This document shows, in pieces, positions 6,936 to 15,349 of a stretch of 24,966 nucleotides of DNA (positions within the stretch are counted from its first letter, which is position 1; each line of letters starts with the position of its first letter). Below the pieces are notes generated by a model. The model worked only from the letters and a program-made list of their open reading frames with translations. It searched no databases and had not been told where the DNA came from. The translations under genes were made by a program, and so were the position numbers. The DNA is from an uncultured Pelagibacteraceae bacterium (GTDB taxonomy: Bacteria; Pseudomonadota; Alphaproteobacteria; Pelagibacterales; Pelagibacteraceae): the NCBI GenBank assembly GCA_902549785.1, contig CACCWT010000009.1, positions 1-24,966 on the forward strand, read 5' to 3'.

Positions 6936-8237
6936 TTAGTCTCTTATTGCGTATGCAATTACACCAGACTCTGAAACATCCGTTCCTAGTCTTTCTGCTT
7001 CTTTACTCAATCTTATACCCATTGTACCTTTCATAATTCCCCAAACAATTAGTGAAACTATAAATACAAACGCATTGATTGATATTACTCCAAGAAGCTG
7101 CGCACCGAATGATGCATCGCCATTTGTAAGTGGAACAGCTAGTGTACCCCATACTCCAGCGAATAGGTGAGCTGGAATTGCTCCAACTACATCATCGATT
7201 TTAAGTGAGAATAATAATTTAGTTCCGAAGACAACTATTAATCCACCAATTGCACCTATAAGAATTGCTGCTAGCGGTGAAGGCATTAATGGTTCAGCTG
7301 TAATTGCTACTAGACCACCAATTGCTCCGTTAAGCATTTGTATAACGTCAGTTTTACCTGCCATTAATCTAGTTATTGCTCCAGCTGCTAATACACCACC
7401 ACAGGCTGCTAAATTTGTATTAATGAAAATATTTGATACAGCAACTGCATCATCAAATGTTCCCATTGCTAATTGTGATCCACCATTAAATCCGAACCAA
7501 CCTAGCCATAAAATAAATACACCAACTGTAACTAATGGTACAGATGACGCCGCAAATGGCTTCATAGGTTTTGCTGCTCCAGATTTATCGAATCTACCTG
7601 TTCTAGCTCCTAAAAGAATTGCTCCAGCTAATGCTGCTGCACCTCCAGTTGAGTGAACAAGTGTTGAACCTGCAAAGTCAGAGAAACCAGCAGCTGCTAA
7701 CCAGCCGCCTCCCCACTGCCAACCCATAACTATTGGATAGATAATTCCTGATAGAATAGCCGCGAATAGAAAGAACGGCCATAATTTAATTCTTTCAGCT
7801 AATGTTCCAGATACAATTGAAACTGTTGTTGCACAGAAAACCATTTGGAAATACCAATCAGATCCATCTGCATATCCAGTATCAACTGCACTTGCATCAG
7901 ACCATGGAGTAAAGCTTCCAATGTATCCACCTTCTGGAATTCCGTATGCTAAATTATATCCAACCATCCAGAACATAATTCCAGCTATTGAAAATAATCC
8001 GATATTTTTGGCACATATTACTGATACACTTTTTGATGTCACCATCCCTGATTCGAGCATGGCAAAACCTGCTGCCATAAACATTACTAAGAAACCACAA
8101 ACCAAGAAAAGAAATGTATTGAATATGAAACCAACTTCAGCTGAAACTGTAGTTTCAGCATAACCTGCACTAGTCATATTTAGTAAGAAAAATATGCTTA
8201 CTAATGGACCAGCCAGTTTTTTTAAAAGTTTAACCAT
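6936..8237 (-). CDS. amtB: Ammonium transporter AmtB
   Basis: A 433-residue Amt/Rh family protein with an N-terminal signal-like segment (residues 1-27) and about 11 transmembrane helices. The pore twin histidines are visible as His195 (STLVHSTGG) and His357 (AIPAHLFAGVWG), and the signature GGSLAxF-type region is represented by NGGSQLAMG. It has a strong GGAGGTG Shine-Dalgarno a few bases before the ATG. A TATAAC at 8264-8269 (minus sense) could be its -10. No glnK/PII gene is adjacent, although amtB is usually paired with one. Downstream it ends at the bidirectional terminator. Confidence 0.96.
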   Translation of the reverse strand: MVKLLKKLAGPLVSIFFLLNMTSAGYAETTVSAEVGFIFNTFLFLVCGFLVMFMAAGFAMLESGMVTSKSVSVICAKNIGLFSIAGIMFWMVGYNLAYGIPEGGYIGSFTPWSDASAVDTGYADGSDWYFQMVFCATTVSIVSGTLAERIKLWPFFLFAAILSGIIYPIVMGWQWGGGWLAAAGFSDFAGSTLVHSTGGAAALAGAILLGARTGRFDKSGAAKPMKPFAASSVPLVTVGVFILWLGWFGFNGGSQLAMGTFDDAVAVSNIFINTNLAACGGVLAAGAITRLMAGKTDVIQMLNGAIGGLVAITAEPLMPSPLAAILIGAIGGLIVVFGTKLLFSLKIDDVVGAIPAHLFAGVWGTLAVPLTNGDASFGAQLLGVISINAFVFIVSLIVWGIMKGTMGIRLSKEAERLGTDVSESGVIAYAIRD

Positions 8238-8313
8238 TTCACCTCCGTTTAATTAAGGGTGCAGTTATAGAATTAATAAAACTAAAAACTATTGATTGTT
8301 ATTTAAAAGAGAT

Positions 8314-8328
8314 ATGCAGTATTTGCAT
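8314..8328. repeat. Inverted repeat upstream of amtB, candidate operator
   Basis: ATGCA at 8314-8318 and TGCAT at 8324-8328 form a perfect inverted repeat with a five-base spacer, about 75-90 bases upstream of the amtB start. A third ATGC lies at 8341-8344. It sits between the HU terminator and amtB. A role as a nitrogen-regulator site is a guess. Confidence 0.25.
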
Positions 8329-8353
8329 GTAGTACACCATATGCTTGTATAAA

Positions 8354-8397
8354 AAAACAGCCTTTATTAGATTCTAATTTTTAATAAAGGCTGTTTT
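8354..8397 (-). terminator. Rho-independent terminator of the HU gene
   Basis: A perfect 16-bp stem (8354-8369 with 8382-8397, containing ACAGCCTTTATTA) with a 12-base loop, followed in the minus direction by a run of T (the A-run at 8351-8357 on plus). It begins seven bases after the HU stop and separates HU from amtB. Confidence 0.9.
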
Positions 8398-8403
8398 AAA
8401 AGT

Positions 8404-8679
8404 TTATTTATTGAAAACTTCTTTAAGCGCTTTTGCAGGCAAAAACTTTACCTTTTGAGAAGCAGCGATTTGGATTTGTTCTCCAGTTCTTGGATTTCGA
8501 CCAATTCGAGCTTTTCTTTTAGCCACTTTATATGTTCCAAAACCAGCGATTTTCACATTATCGTCGCCTTTTAATGCGTCCAAAATAGTGTTGGTAATCG
8601 TATCAAATGTACGCTCAGCATCAGCTTTACTTTGATTTAATGACCCTGCTAATTTTGCAATAAGTTGTTTTTTGTTCAT
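8404..8679 (-). CDS. hup: DNA-binding protein HU
   Basis: A 91-residue histone-like protein that bends and compacts DNA as a dimer. The N-terminal helix pair (MNKKQLIAKLAGSLNQSKADAERTFD), GFGTYKVAKRKARIGRNPRTGEQ with the DNA-intercalating arm (RNPRTG, near residues 60-66) and the C-terminal helix FLPAKALKEVFNK are all present. Length is that of the family. A GGAG Shine-Dalgarno precedes the start, a candidate promoter lies about 26 bases upstream, and a strong terminator follows. IHF subunits share the fold, but the sequence and length fit HU better. Confidence 0.95.
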   Translation of the reverse strand: MNKKQLIAKLAGSLNQSKADAERTFDTITNTILDALKGDDNVKIAGFGTYKVAKRKARIGRNPRTGEQIQIAASQKVKFLPAKALKEVFNK

Positions 8680-8704
8680 TTTAGCTCCGGTTTAAAAGGT
8701 TATA

Positions 8705-8732
8705 TTTATATACTTAACAAAATCGTTGATAA
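8705..8732 (-). promoter_or_regulatory. Candidate promoter of the HU gene
   Basis: Reading the minus strand, TTATCA (8727-8732) and TATAAA (8705-8710) are separated by 16 bases, and transcription would start about 20 bases before the HU start codon. The rest of 8733-8831 is AT-rich, with two copies of an AAAAAAAGCTT-like run and no other recognisable element. Confidence 0.4.
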
Positions 8733-8831
8733 TTCAAGCTTTTTTTTTGTGTCTCTAATTAAATTTACCACAATATATAGTTGTAAATAAGTATTGATTT
8801 ATAAAGCTTTTTTTAACGTTAGAAAATCCCT

Positions 8832-9938
8832 TTAAAATAAGCCTAAATCTTTAAGGTCATTGAACGTTGCAAAAAACATTAAACTTAACAATAAAAACAT
8901 TCCGATTCGAAAAAAACCTTCCTGTGTTTTTTGACTTAATGGCTTTCCTAAAACCTTTTCAAATGCATAAAACATTAAATGACCCCCATCTAAAAGTGGG
9001 ATTGGAAAAAGGTTAATTAAGCCTAAACTTATCGATATGTAAGCCATCATGCTAATAAATGGCAATATTCCAAATTCAGCCACTTGACCTGAAATCTTTG
9101 CTATTCTAATTGGTCCACCTAATTGTGAACTATCTCCAGATCCAGTAAGCATTGAACCCATATATTTAAGAGATGAGGTAGTTACAAAATAGACTTCTTT
9201 AACAGACTCTATTAATGCATTTGCTGGCCCTAATCGTTTATGATTTATTTCGTTATTGTATGGACTTAGTTTAATACCAACTATTCTTTTGTTAATTTTA
9301 TTTCCTAAATTATCAAGACCTGCAACAATTTTTGGTTTAACCTTTAATAATATCTCTTGGTCATATCTAAAAATTTTGAAATCAACTATCTCAGATGTTG
9401 ACATTAAAATTAATTTAGAAACATCAAGAATGCTCTCAACTTTATTGTTATCAATTTCAAGAATTATGTCATTTTTTTTCATCCCCGCTACTTCTGCTGG
9501 ACTACCTTTTTGGACTTCGTCAATAACTGCTGGTGTAAAGTCTTTTCCAGCAAACATATATATGAATAAAAAAATAAATATTGCTAAAACGAAATTTGCT
9601 ATAGGTCCACCTGCAACGATTAAAGACCTTTGGTAAAGAGGTTTCGTTACAAATAGCTTTTCTTGGTCCTCTTTGCTATATTTTTTTAATAGTTCCTCTT
9701 GATCAGCTTGAGAAAAAACATTTCTATCTCCAAAAAATTTTACATAGCCTCCTAAGGGAATCCAACAAATCTTCCATCTTGTTCCAGATTTATCATTCCA
9801 ACCAAACAATTCTTTACCAAAACCAATTGAAAAATCTGTTACCCCAACACCATATTTTTTTGCAAAATAGTAATGTCCATATTCATGAATAAATACAACT
9901 ACAATAATTAATATTATAAATGGCAAAATAAAACTCAT
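8832..9938 (-). CDS. rseP: Site-2 intramembrane zinc metalloprotease RseP
   Basis: A 368-residue inner-membrane protease that cuts anti-sigma factors and leftover signal peptides within the membrane. HEYGH at residues 18-22 is the zinc-binding HExxH motif. One PDZ domain is recognisable around residues 120-200 (KGSPAEVAGMKKNDIILEIDN), and NLFPIPLLDGGH near residue 315 supplies the second catalytic motif (LDG). Four membrane segments are expected. The family usually has about 350-450 residues and one or two PDZ domains. The common alphaproteobacterial neighbours dxr and bamA are not seen here. It lies between thiV and HU on the same strand. Confidence 0.95.
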   Translation of the reverse strand: MSFILPFIILIIVVVFIHEYGHYYFAKKYGVGVTDFSIGFGKELFGWNDKSGTRWKICWIPLGGYVKFFGDRNVFSQADQEELLKKYSKEDQEKLFVTKPLYQRSLIVAGGPIANFVLAIFIFLFIYMFAGKDFTPAVIDEVQKGSPAEVAGMKKNDIILEIDNNKVESILDVSKLILMSTSEIVDFKIFRYDQEILLKVKPKIVAGLDNLGNKINKRIVGIKLSPYNNEINHKRLGPANALIESVKEVYFVTTSSLKYMGSMLTGSGDSSQLGGPIRIAKISGQVAEFGILPFISMMAYISISLGLINLFPIPLLDGGHLMFYAFEKVLGKPLSQKTQEGFFRIGMFLLLSLMFFATFNDLKDLGLF

Positions 9939-9983
9939 AATTGATTTATAATATATTTATATTAACAAGATGTAAATAATGGT

Positions 9984-11414
9984 TTACCTTAATTTCCAAG
10001 TTAAAATGGGCAAAAATGTTGCAACTATAAAAGAACAAAACAGTAAGGATTGAGAGACAAATACCGGTAAAAAATCTATTGGCAATATTATTCCAACCAG
10101 AATTGATTTTGAAAAGTCAGGACTGGGAAATAAAAGAATTCCACCGATCAATCCAACTATAATTGATACATATGCATTTTTTTCATTAAACTTTTTTGAG
10201 TAAAAACCAAAAAATATACTTAGTACTGCTGCGCAACAAAATAAATCAGCCAATAAAAATAAATATAAAATACTCAACCCTTTTGATGCTACAAAAAATG
10301 AAATTATAGAGATTAATATTATTATTTGCTTTGAAAGTTTTAAGTAATCACCCTTAAATTTTAAGACTTTATTCCCATCGACAATAATTAGGCTTGAAAT
10401 AGCATTTACTAAAGTATCTATACTGCTTACTGTTAAAGAAATTGCTAAAACAATTATTATAACTGATAGAGAAATTGCATTATCTTTCAGCAATAAAGAA
10501 AAAAATGCAAGATCAGGAATAACGTTTGAATTTTGAGAAGTTGCAATTAACCCTGAAAAACCCATCATAAATACTATTGGTATGATTATTAAAAATGAGA
10601 CAATTAAACTATTCTTTAAAACTCTATTATCTTTAGCAGCATAAACTCTTTGCCAATTACCTTGATGAAAAAGATTAGTTGCTGCTACAGCTATAAAAAA
10701 AGTTAAGCCAGCAGTGAAATTTGGCAAGTAACCTGGGCTTAGTAAATTTGGTTTGTTTTGTTTTATAAATTCGAAACTAAACTCATTTGAGTTAAAGGAG
10801 ATTAAATATGAAAATGATATCAACAATAACAGACCAAATACTATGAATTGAATATTATCTGTAAAAATTGAAGCTCTTAACCCTCCGTATAAAGTATATA
10901 TCAGTGAGCTTATGATCACGATTGAAGCTGTAATCCATAAGTCTGATCCTGAAATATAATTTATTAAAATTGAAACTGCAGTAATCTCTGCTATTAAAAA
11001 AATCGACATATAAAAAATAGATAAAAACAAAATCAGTTTAAATAATTGTGAGCCAAATCTAGATCTTACAACTTCAATTAATGACTTCCCTCTTGGATAA
11101 TTATCTCTAAATTTTTTTCCCAAATAAGTTAAGATAAAAAGAGGGAATGCAGTACCTAGAGAGTATCCAATAACAGCCCCTATTCCTCCCCATGTTGCTG
11201 CTGATGCAGGACCAAATAATATCCATGCTCCTAATGCAGATGCAACTAAACTGGTTGTTAAAGAAAAAGTACCTACTGATCTACTTGCTACTAAATAATT
11301 GTTAAGTCCTTGATATTTTTTTGAATAGAGAAGTCCGATTACGACAAAAATTATACTTATAGTTAAGGTTAATAATATTGCAGATAATTGATTTAATATA
11401 TTTATGTTATCCAT
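9984..11414 (-). CDS. thiV: Sodium:solute symporter under TPP riboswitch, ThiV-like thiamine-precursor transporter
   Basis: A 476-residue sodium:solute symporter (SSF family) with about 13 membrane helices. The N-terminal NNYLVASRSVGTFSLTTSLVAS and GGLRASIFTDNIQFIVF are typical of this family. A TPP riboswitch lies directly upstream, which means thiamine pyrophosphate controls expression and the substrate is probably thiamine or a precursor. In Pelagibacter the symporter in this setting is known as ThiV and is proposed to import the pyrimidine HMP. No thiamine synthesis gene is next to it. The family and regulation are firm. The substrate is inferred from the riboswitch and the Pelagibacter parallel. 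Confidence 0.87.
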   Translation of the reverse strand: MDNINILNQLSAILLTLTISIIFVVIGLLYSKKYQGLNNYLVASRSVGTFSLTTSLVASALGAWILFGPASAATWGGIGAVIGYSLGTAFPLFILTYLGKKFRDNYPRGKSLIEVVRSRFGSQLFKLILFLSIFYMSIFLIAEITAVSILINYISGSDLWITASIVIISSLIYTLYGGLRASIFTDNIQFIVFGLLLLISFSYLISFNSNEFSFEFIKQNKPNLLSPGYLPNFTAGLTFFIAVAATNLFHQGNWQRVYAAKDNRVLKNSLIVSFLIIIPIVFMMGFSGLIATSQNSNVIPDLAFFSLLLKDNAISLSVIIIVLAISLTVSSIDTLVNAISSLIIVDGNKVLKFKGDYLKLSKQIIILISIISFFVASKGLSILYLFLLADLFCCAAVLSIFFGFYSKKFNEKNAYVSIIVGLIGGILLFPSPDFSKSILVGIILPIDFLPVFVSQSLLFCSFIVATFLPILTWKLR

Positions 11415-11476
11415 TCTTCCCTTTCTGAATTACCGGACAGGTTCAAAGGGTATATCTCAGCCTATATGGCACCCCA
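11415..11476 (-). promoter_or_regulatory. TPP (thi-box) riboswitch of thiV
   Basis: On the minus strand the conserved core reads GGGGTGCC (11468-11475), AGGCTGAGAT (11454-11463), ACCC then TTTGAACCTG, and GGTAAT followed by AAAGGGAAG. These are the thi-box signatures in the right order. The P4/P5 part is less regular than in E. coli thiM. The GGGAAG ends two bases from the thiV ATG and probably doubles as the ribosome-binding site, so control is likely by hiding that site. No terminator stem is visible between the element and the gene. Confidence 0.92.
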
Positions 11477-11535
11477 TTATTCAATTTAAGTCATAGTTTA
11501 AATAAGTAAAGTGCCATTTTTGAACATATATACAG

Positions 11536-11564
11536 ATTATACATAGCTAATATTCATAAGTAAC
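11536..11564 (-). promoter_or_regulatory. Candidate promoter of thiV
   Basis: On the minus strand a consensus TATAAT (11536-11541) lies 17 bases from a weak GTTACT (11559-11564). A start near 11529 would give a leader of about 115 bases, long enough to contain the whole riboswitch. Confidence 0.45.
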
Positions 11565-11630
11565 GCTGTTTCAAATCAATACAATGATTATTAGTATCTA
11601 TCTCTCTCTTATTATAAGTTAATTATAATA

Positions 11631-11656
11631 CTAGGCTTCGCTAAATAGAAGCCTAG
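11631..11656. repeat. Unexplained perfect hairpin between thiV and the thioredoxin gene
   Basis: CTAGGCTTC (11631-11639) and GAAGCCTAG (11648-11656) form a 9-bp perfect stem with an 8-base loop. It is upstream of both divergent genes. Neither side has a proper T-run, so it is a poor terminator. The rest of 11477-11751 (about 275 bases) is AT-rich, with the two promoters described and a TCTCTCTCT run at 11601-11609. Confidence 0.6.
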
Positions 11657-11705
11657 AAAAACAAAATTTTTCATTACTAAATAAATTTAAACTTACATGT
11701 GTCAC

Positions 11706-11711
11706 TATAAT
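11706..11711 (+). promoter_or_regulatory. Candidate -10 element of the thioredoxin-fold gene
   Basis: A consensus TATAAT at 11706-11711 overlaps an in-frame upstream ATG at 11710. If it is the promoter, that ATG cannot be the start, which supports initiation at 11752. No good -35 is seen. Confidence 0.4.
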
Positions 11712-11751
11712 GTATGTTCATCTTTTGATTTCATCGTATAAATTAAAAATT

Positions 11752-12147
11752 ATGAAAAAAATAATTATCTTTATACTTTGTTTATTTGCATTTGGTGCAA
11801 ATGCATTGGAAAAGAAAACTACATTTGATAAAGCACTATTTGAGAAAGCTCAATCTGAAGGCAAGGTTATAGTTATTAGTTCTTGGATAGAGTACTGTGG
11901 ATCATGTGCAAATCAGATGAAAGTTTTGCAAACAGCAAAAAAAGAAGGTGAGTTATCTGATATTAAATTTGATAACATTGAATATTTTTCGTTCGATGTA
12001 ACAAATAGAGATATAGCTGACTCATTTAATGTACTCTATCAAACCACTCTATTGATTTTTAAGGGTGATAAAGAAGTTTATAGAAGTATAGGAGAAACTA
12101 CAGAAGATTTAATTTACGAAGCTTTGAAAACCTCGATAAAAAGTTAA
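11752..12147 (+). CDS. Secreted thioredoxin-fold protein with CxxC
   Basis: A 131-residue protein with a signal peptide (MKKIIIFILCLFAFGANA, cleavage near residue 18), so it probably acts in the periplasm. IEYCGSC is the CxxC redox motif in the thioredoxin position, followed by a helix, a FSFDVT strand and a TTLLIFKGDKEVYR strand-turn-strand where thioredoxins have the cis-Pro loop; here Thr-Thr stands where xP is usual. The layout resembles the C-terminal domain of DsbD and thioredoxin_7-type proteins. I start it at 11752 because the signal peptide begins there and the TATAAT at 11706 overlaps the alternative start at 11710. It converges on the FtsX-type permease with 15 bases between stops. 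Confidence 0.75.
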   Translation: MKKIIIFILCLFAFGANALEKKTTFDKALFEKAQSEGKVIVISSWIEYCGSCANQMKVLQTAKKEGELSDIKFDNIEYFSFDVTNRDIADSFNVLYQTTLLIFKGDKEVYRSIGETTEDLIYEALKTSIKS

Positions 12148-12162
12148 TAAAATAATTTAAAC

Positions 12163-14688
12163 TTACTCATTTCTTACAAGTGGATATACTTTTGGACTTA
12201 AATACCTAAAGTTTGTAATTATAATTAGAGCTAGTGTTACTACACCTACTCCAATAGTAACATAGAAAAATATATTTATTTCAAATAACCATTTAAGTTG
12301 AAAAATATTTTCTATGATAAACTTTGATGCTAATACTGCAAAAATAGTTGAAAAAAATATTATAGATAAAAAAGAAATTATAAATTCAATAATTGAAGAC
12401 ATTATAATTTCCTTCTTAGAAAAACCTAAAATTTTAAAAACCAGATTTTGAAAAATTTTAATTTTTCCTTGAACAATTATCGCGCTTGAGATTACAACTA
12501 AGCCAATAATAACCGTTACAGCTGATAATATGCTGACTGCTATAAAAACTTTATTTAGAACATCGGTAACTTTTGACAAATAATCTGAAATTTTTATTAT
12601 CGATACACTTGGAAATTTATCTAAGAAATTAACTTCATTAAAACTTTTAATATTTTTAAATTTTATTGTAGAGAGATATTCGTGTGGAATATTTTCTGCG
12701 AATTGTGGATTGAGTAGCATTGCAAAATTGATACTTAAATCTTGATAGTTAACCAATCTAAAATTTACTACTTCTCCCTCAATTTCTCTTCCATAAATTC
12801 TAAGTGTAAATTTGTCACCTATATTTACTCCAAAATCTTTTGCAACTTTACTATCCAGTGATATTTGCAACTTATTTGGTTTTGAAGTATCCCACCAACT
12901 GCCTTCTAAAATAGGATTGTCTTTTGGAATTGTATTAACCCATGAAACTCTTCTATCATTCATGATTACCCAATAACTATCATTAGAATCTGAAATATAT
13001 GTATTTGGATCTATTCCATTTATTTTTACAAGACCTGCTGATACCATAGGAACAATTTCCATGACTGCCTCTTTGTCAGAATCAATAATTATTTTTTTAA
13101 ACAAATTTTTTTGATTATTTTGGATCCCTAAAAAAAAATAGTCAGGAGCAATTTCTGGAATTGATTTTGCTATTTCTCTTTTAAAATTAGAGCCTACAAA
13201 TGCAAGTGTTAGTAACAATGTCATACCTAGTCCAAGTGACATCACAGTTATAGGTGTAATACTTTTTGATTGTGTAATATTTTTAATTGCTATTTTTGAT
13301 GAAATACCAAGATTAAGTAGATTTTTTCTCAACAATAATATTATAAAACGGGAAACATAAAAAAAGACGGCTAGACATATAAAGAATGAGGCAAAATATA
13401 TCAAACTATAAGTAGGAATCGAAGACCTGGAAGCAAACAAGGTGACTAAAATGGTAAGAAGTAACAAACTTAAGCTAATTGATAATTTTGAATATTTAAA
13501 CTGCAAACTTTGAAAAACATTTCTAAATAAACTAGAGGCTTTAATTTGGTCAATTGAATTAACAGTTGGGATTGAAAAAATTATTATAACTAACAATCCA
13601 ACCACAAAAACAATAAATAAATTTGTTAAAGAAAATGATGCCTCAATATTTAATCCAAGCCCATCTGATATATATTTATCTACAACTGGAACCAAGAAAA
13701 AACTTAACCCATAAGCAACTAAAGAAATAAAGATTAAACTAAAAAGCAACTGCAAATAATAAATAGTTTTAATATTTCCTGAATTTATTCCAATTGCTTT
13801 TTGAACAGCAATTGATGAGTTCTTTTGATTAATAAATGAAAGAAGAGTATTGGCAATTCCTATTCCAGCAATTAACATGGCACTTATTGAAACAAGTGAT
13901 AAAAATTGTGAAAAATTATCAATAATTCTTTTTATGCCCCCTGCAGAATTTTCTGGATATTGTATTTTTACCTTATCATTATTTTTAAAAATTTTTTTAA
14001 TTTCATTTATTTTTTTATCTTTGTTTTTATAATCATCAAATTTAATTTTGTATTCATAATTCAAGAAACTTCCTAATGTATTTAATTCTAATTTATCTAA
14101 TGTTTTTTTTCCTGTTAATGCAAAATCACCAAATACGAATGCTCCACCAATATCGGGAAGAACTTTTACAACACCAATAACTTTAAATTTTTTATTTTGA
14201 ACTTTTACAATATCATTAATTTTAAGATTCAAATTCTTAAAAATGTTTTCATTTACTAGAATAGTATTATCGATTTCGTTTAATTTTTTTAATGACCCAA
14301 CTGGTTCAAAAATTACATCTCCATATAAAGGATAATTTTGATCTATAGCTTTTATTCTTGTAAATGATGTTTTATTAGGTTTTTTTTCAATAGTTGAAAT
14401 CATCGTGCTAAATTCAACTACTTGAGATACTGTTGAAATATTTTCAATCTGTTTTATTAAATTACTATCTCCTTCTCTGTTATTATAATCAATTTCTAAA
14501 TCTCCTCCTAAAAGAACTTTTGAATTTTCATTAAGTTCATTCTCTAAACTGTCTTCGATGGTTAAGATAGTGCTAAGTATAAATAGGCTAATTAATAATG
14601 TAATTATTATACTTAAAATTTTCGAATAACTTCTGATTAAATCACGAAATGCATATTTAGAATAAAGACTTAAATCATTGATTTTCAC
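12163..14688 (-). CDS. FtsX/MacB-type ABC transporter permease (YbbP-like)
   Basis: An 841-residue permease with about ten membrane helices: one near residues 24-44, a large extracytoplasmic region, three helices at about 260-378, three more from about 405 to 505, a second extracytoplasmic region, and three at the C-terminus. The duplicated FtsX-like arrangement and length match YbbP-type permeases, which pair with a YbbA ATPase. The start overlaps the end of the ATPase gene by 14 bases. In proteobacteria this pair is often next to a TesA-type esterase, as here. The exported substrate is unknown; a role with lipids or lipoproteins is an inference from the esterase neighbour. Confidence 0.85.
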   Translation of the reverse strand: MKINDLSLYSKYAFRDLIRSYSKILSIIITLLISLFILSTILTIEDSLENELNENSKVLLGGDLEIDYNNREGDSNLIKQIENISTVSQVVEFSTMISTIEKKPNKTSFTRIKAIDQNYPLYGDVIFEPVGSLKKLNEIDNTILVNENIFKNLNLKINDIVKVQNKKFKVIGVVKVLPDIGGAFVFGDFALTGKKTLDKLELNTLGSFLNYEYKIKFDDYKNKDKKINEIKKIFKNNDKVKIQYPENSAGGIKRIIDNFSQFLSLVSISAMLIAGIGIANTLLSFINQKNSSIAVQKAIGINSGNIKTIYYLQLLFSLIFISLVAYGLSFFLVPVVDKYISDGLGLNIEASFSLTNLFIVFVVGLLVIIIFSIPTVNSIDQIKASSLFRNVFQSLQFKYSKLSISLSLLLLTILVTLFASRSSIPTYSLIYFASFFICLAVFFYVSRFIILLLRKNLLNLGISSKIAIKNITQSKSITPITVMSLGLGMTLLLTLAFVGSNFKREIAKSIPEIAPDYFFLGIQNNQKNLFKKIIIDSDKEAVMEIVPMVSAGLVKINGIDPNTYISDSNDSYWVIMNDRRVSWVNTIPKDNPILEGSWWDTSKPNKLQISLDSKVAKDFGVNIGDKFTLRIYGREIEGEVVNFRLVNYQDLSINFAMLLNPQFAENIPHEYLSTIKFKNIKSFNEVNFLDKFPSVSIIKISDYLSKVTDVLNKVFIAVSILSAVTVIIGLVVISSAIIVQGKIKIFQNLVFKILGFSKKEIIMSSIIEFIISFLSIIFFSTIFAVLASKFIIENIFQLKWLFEINIFFYVTIGVGVVTLALIIITNFRYLSPKVYPLVRNE

Positions 14689-15349
14689 TAATCACTCCAT
14701 CTTTAATAGTTATTTTTCTTTTAGTTAAATTAGCTAAATTATTGTCGTGAGTGACCATAATTAAGCTAGCGTTTTCATCTTTTATATAATTAAAAAGTAA
14801 ACTAGAAATATTCTCTGTATTTTCACTATCTAAATTACCAGTTGGCTCATCAGCCAAAATAAGCTCTGGTTTCATTACAACAGATCTTGCAATAGCTACT
14901 CTCTGTTGTTCACCTCCTGATAGCTGACTAGGAAGATTGTTAAATCTATTGCTTAATCCAAATCTATCTAAAATTTCTTTTGCTTTTTGTGTTGCATTAT
15001 CAAGTTTATTTATTTCTAGAGATAGGCTTACATTTTCCAGTGCGGTGTAATTTGGTATCAAATAAAATGATTGAAATACTATTCCAATATTTTTTCTTCT
15101 GATTTCAGAAATTTCATCCTCAGTCATATTGGATATTTCTGAGTCCTTAAAAAAAATATTTCCTGCTGAAATCTTTTCGAGACCTCCAATTAACATAATT
15201 AAACTTGTTTTACCTGAACCGCTTTCTCCAACTATTGAAATAGTCTCTTTATAGTCTACTTCAAAGCTAATATTTTTTAAAATATTTATAGAGTTGTTAT
15301 CTATGGTATAATTCAAACTAACATTAGATAATTTTAAAAGTTTATTCAT
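14675..15349 (-). CDS. ABC transporter ATPase (YbbA/LolD/MacB-type)
   Basis: A 224-residue ATPase with Walker A GESGSGKTS (residues 41-49), Q-loop VFQSFYLIPNYTALENV near 91-107, signature LSGGEQQR (143-150), Walker B LILADEP (163-169) and a switch His in MVTHD. The LxPxxTALENV stretch and the short length are typical of the MacB/LolD/FtsE group that pairs with FtsX-type permeases. The start codon shares two bases with that of the divergent esterase gene (CATG at 15347-15350). There is no Shine-Dalgarno and no other in-frame start nearby. Confidence 0.9.
   Translation of the reverse strand: MNKLLKLSNVSLNYTIDNNSINILKNISFEVDYKETISIVGESGSGKTSLIMLIGGLEKISAGNIFFKDSEISNMTEDEISEIRRKNIGIVFQSFYLIPNYTALENVSLSLEINKLDNATQKAKEILDRFGLSNRFNNLPSQLSGGEQQRVAIARSVVMKPELILADEPTGNLDSENTENISSLLFNYIKDENASLIMVTHDNNLANLTKRKITIKDGVISENQ

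Noticed and set aside
8327..8342. Minus-strand TGG-N12-GC pattern (GG and GC ten bases apart) upstream of amtB, resembling a sigma54 promoter
   Set aside because: Only the GG, GC and a few flanking bases match; the CAC and TTGC parts do not. To my knowledge SAR11 genomes lack rpoN, and the match is expected by chance.
11710..11751. Upstream ATG extending the thioredoxin-fold protein by 14 residues
   Set aside because: It overlaps a TATAAT element and would bury the signal peptide; the ATG at 11752 starts a typical signal sequence.
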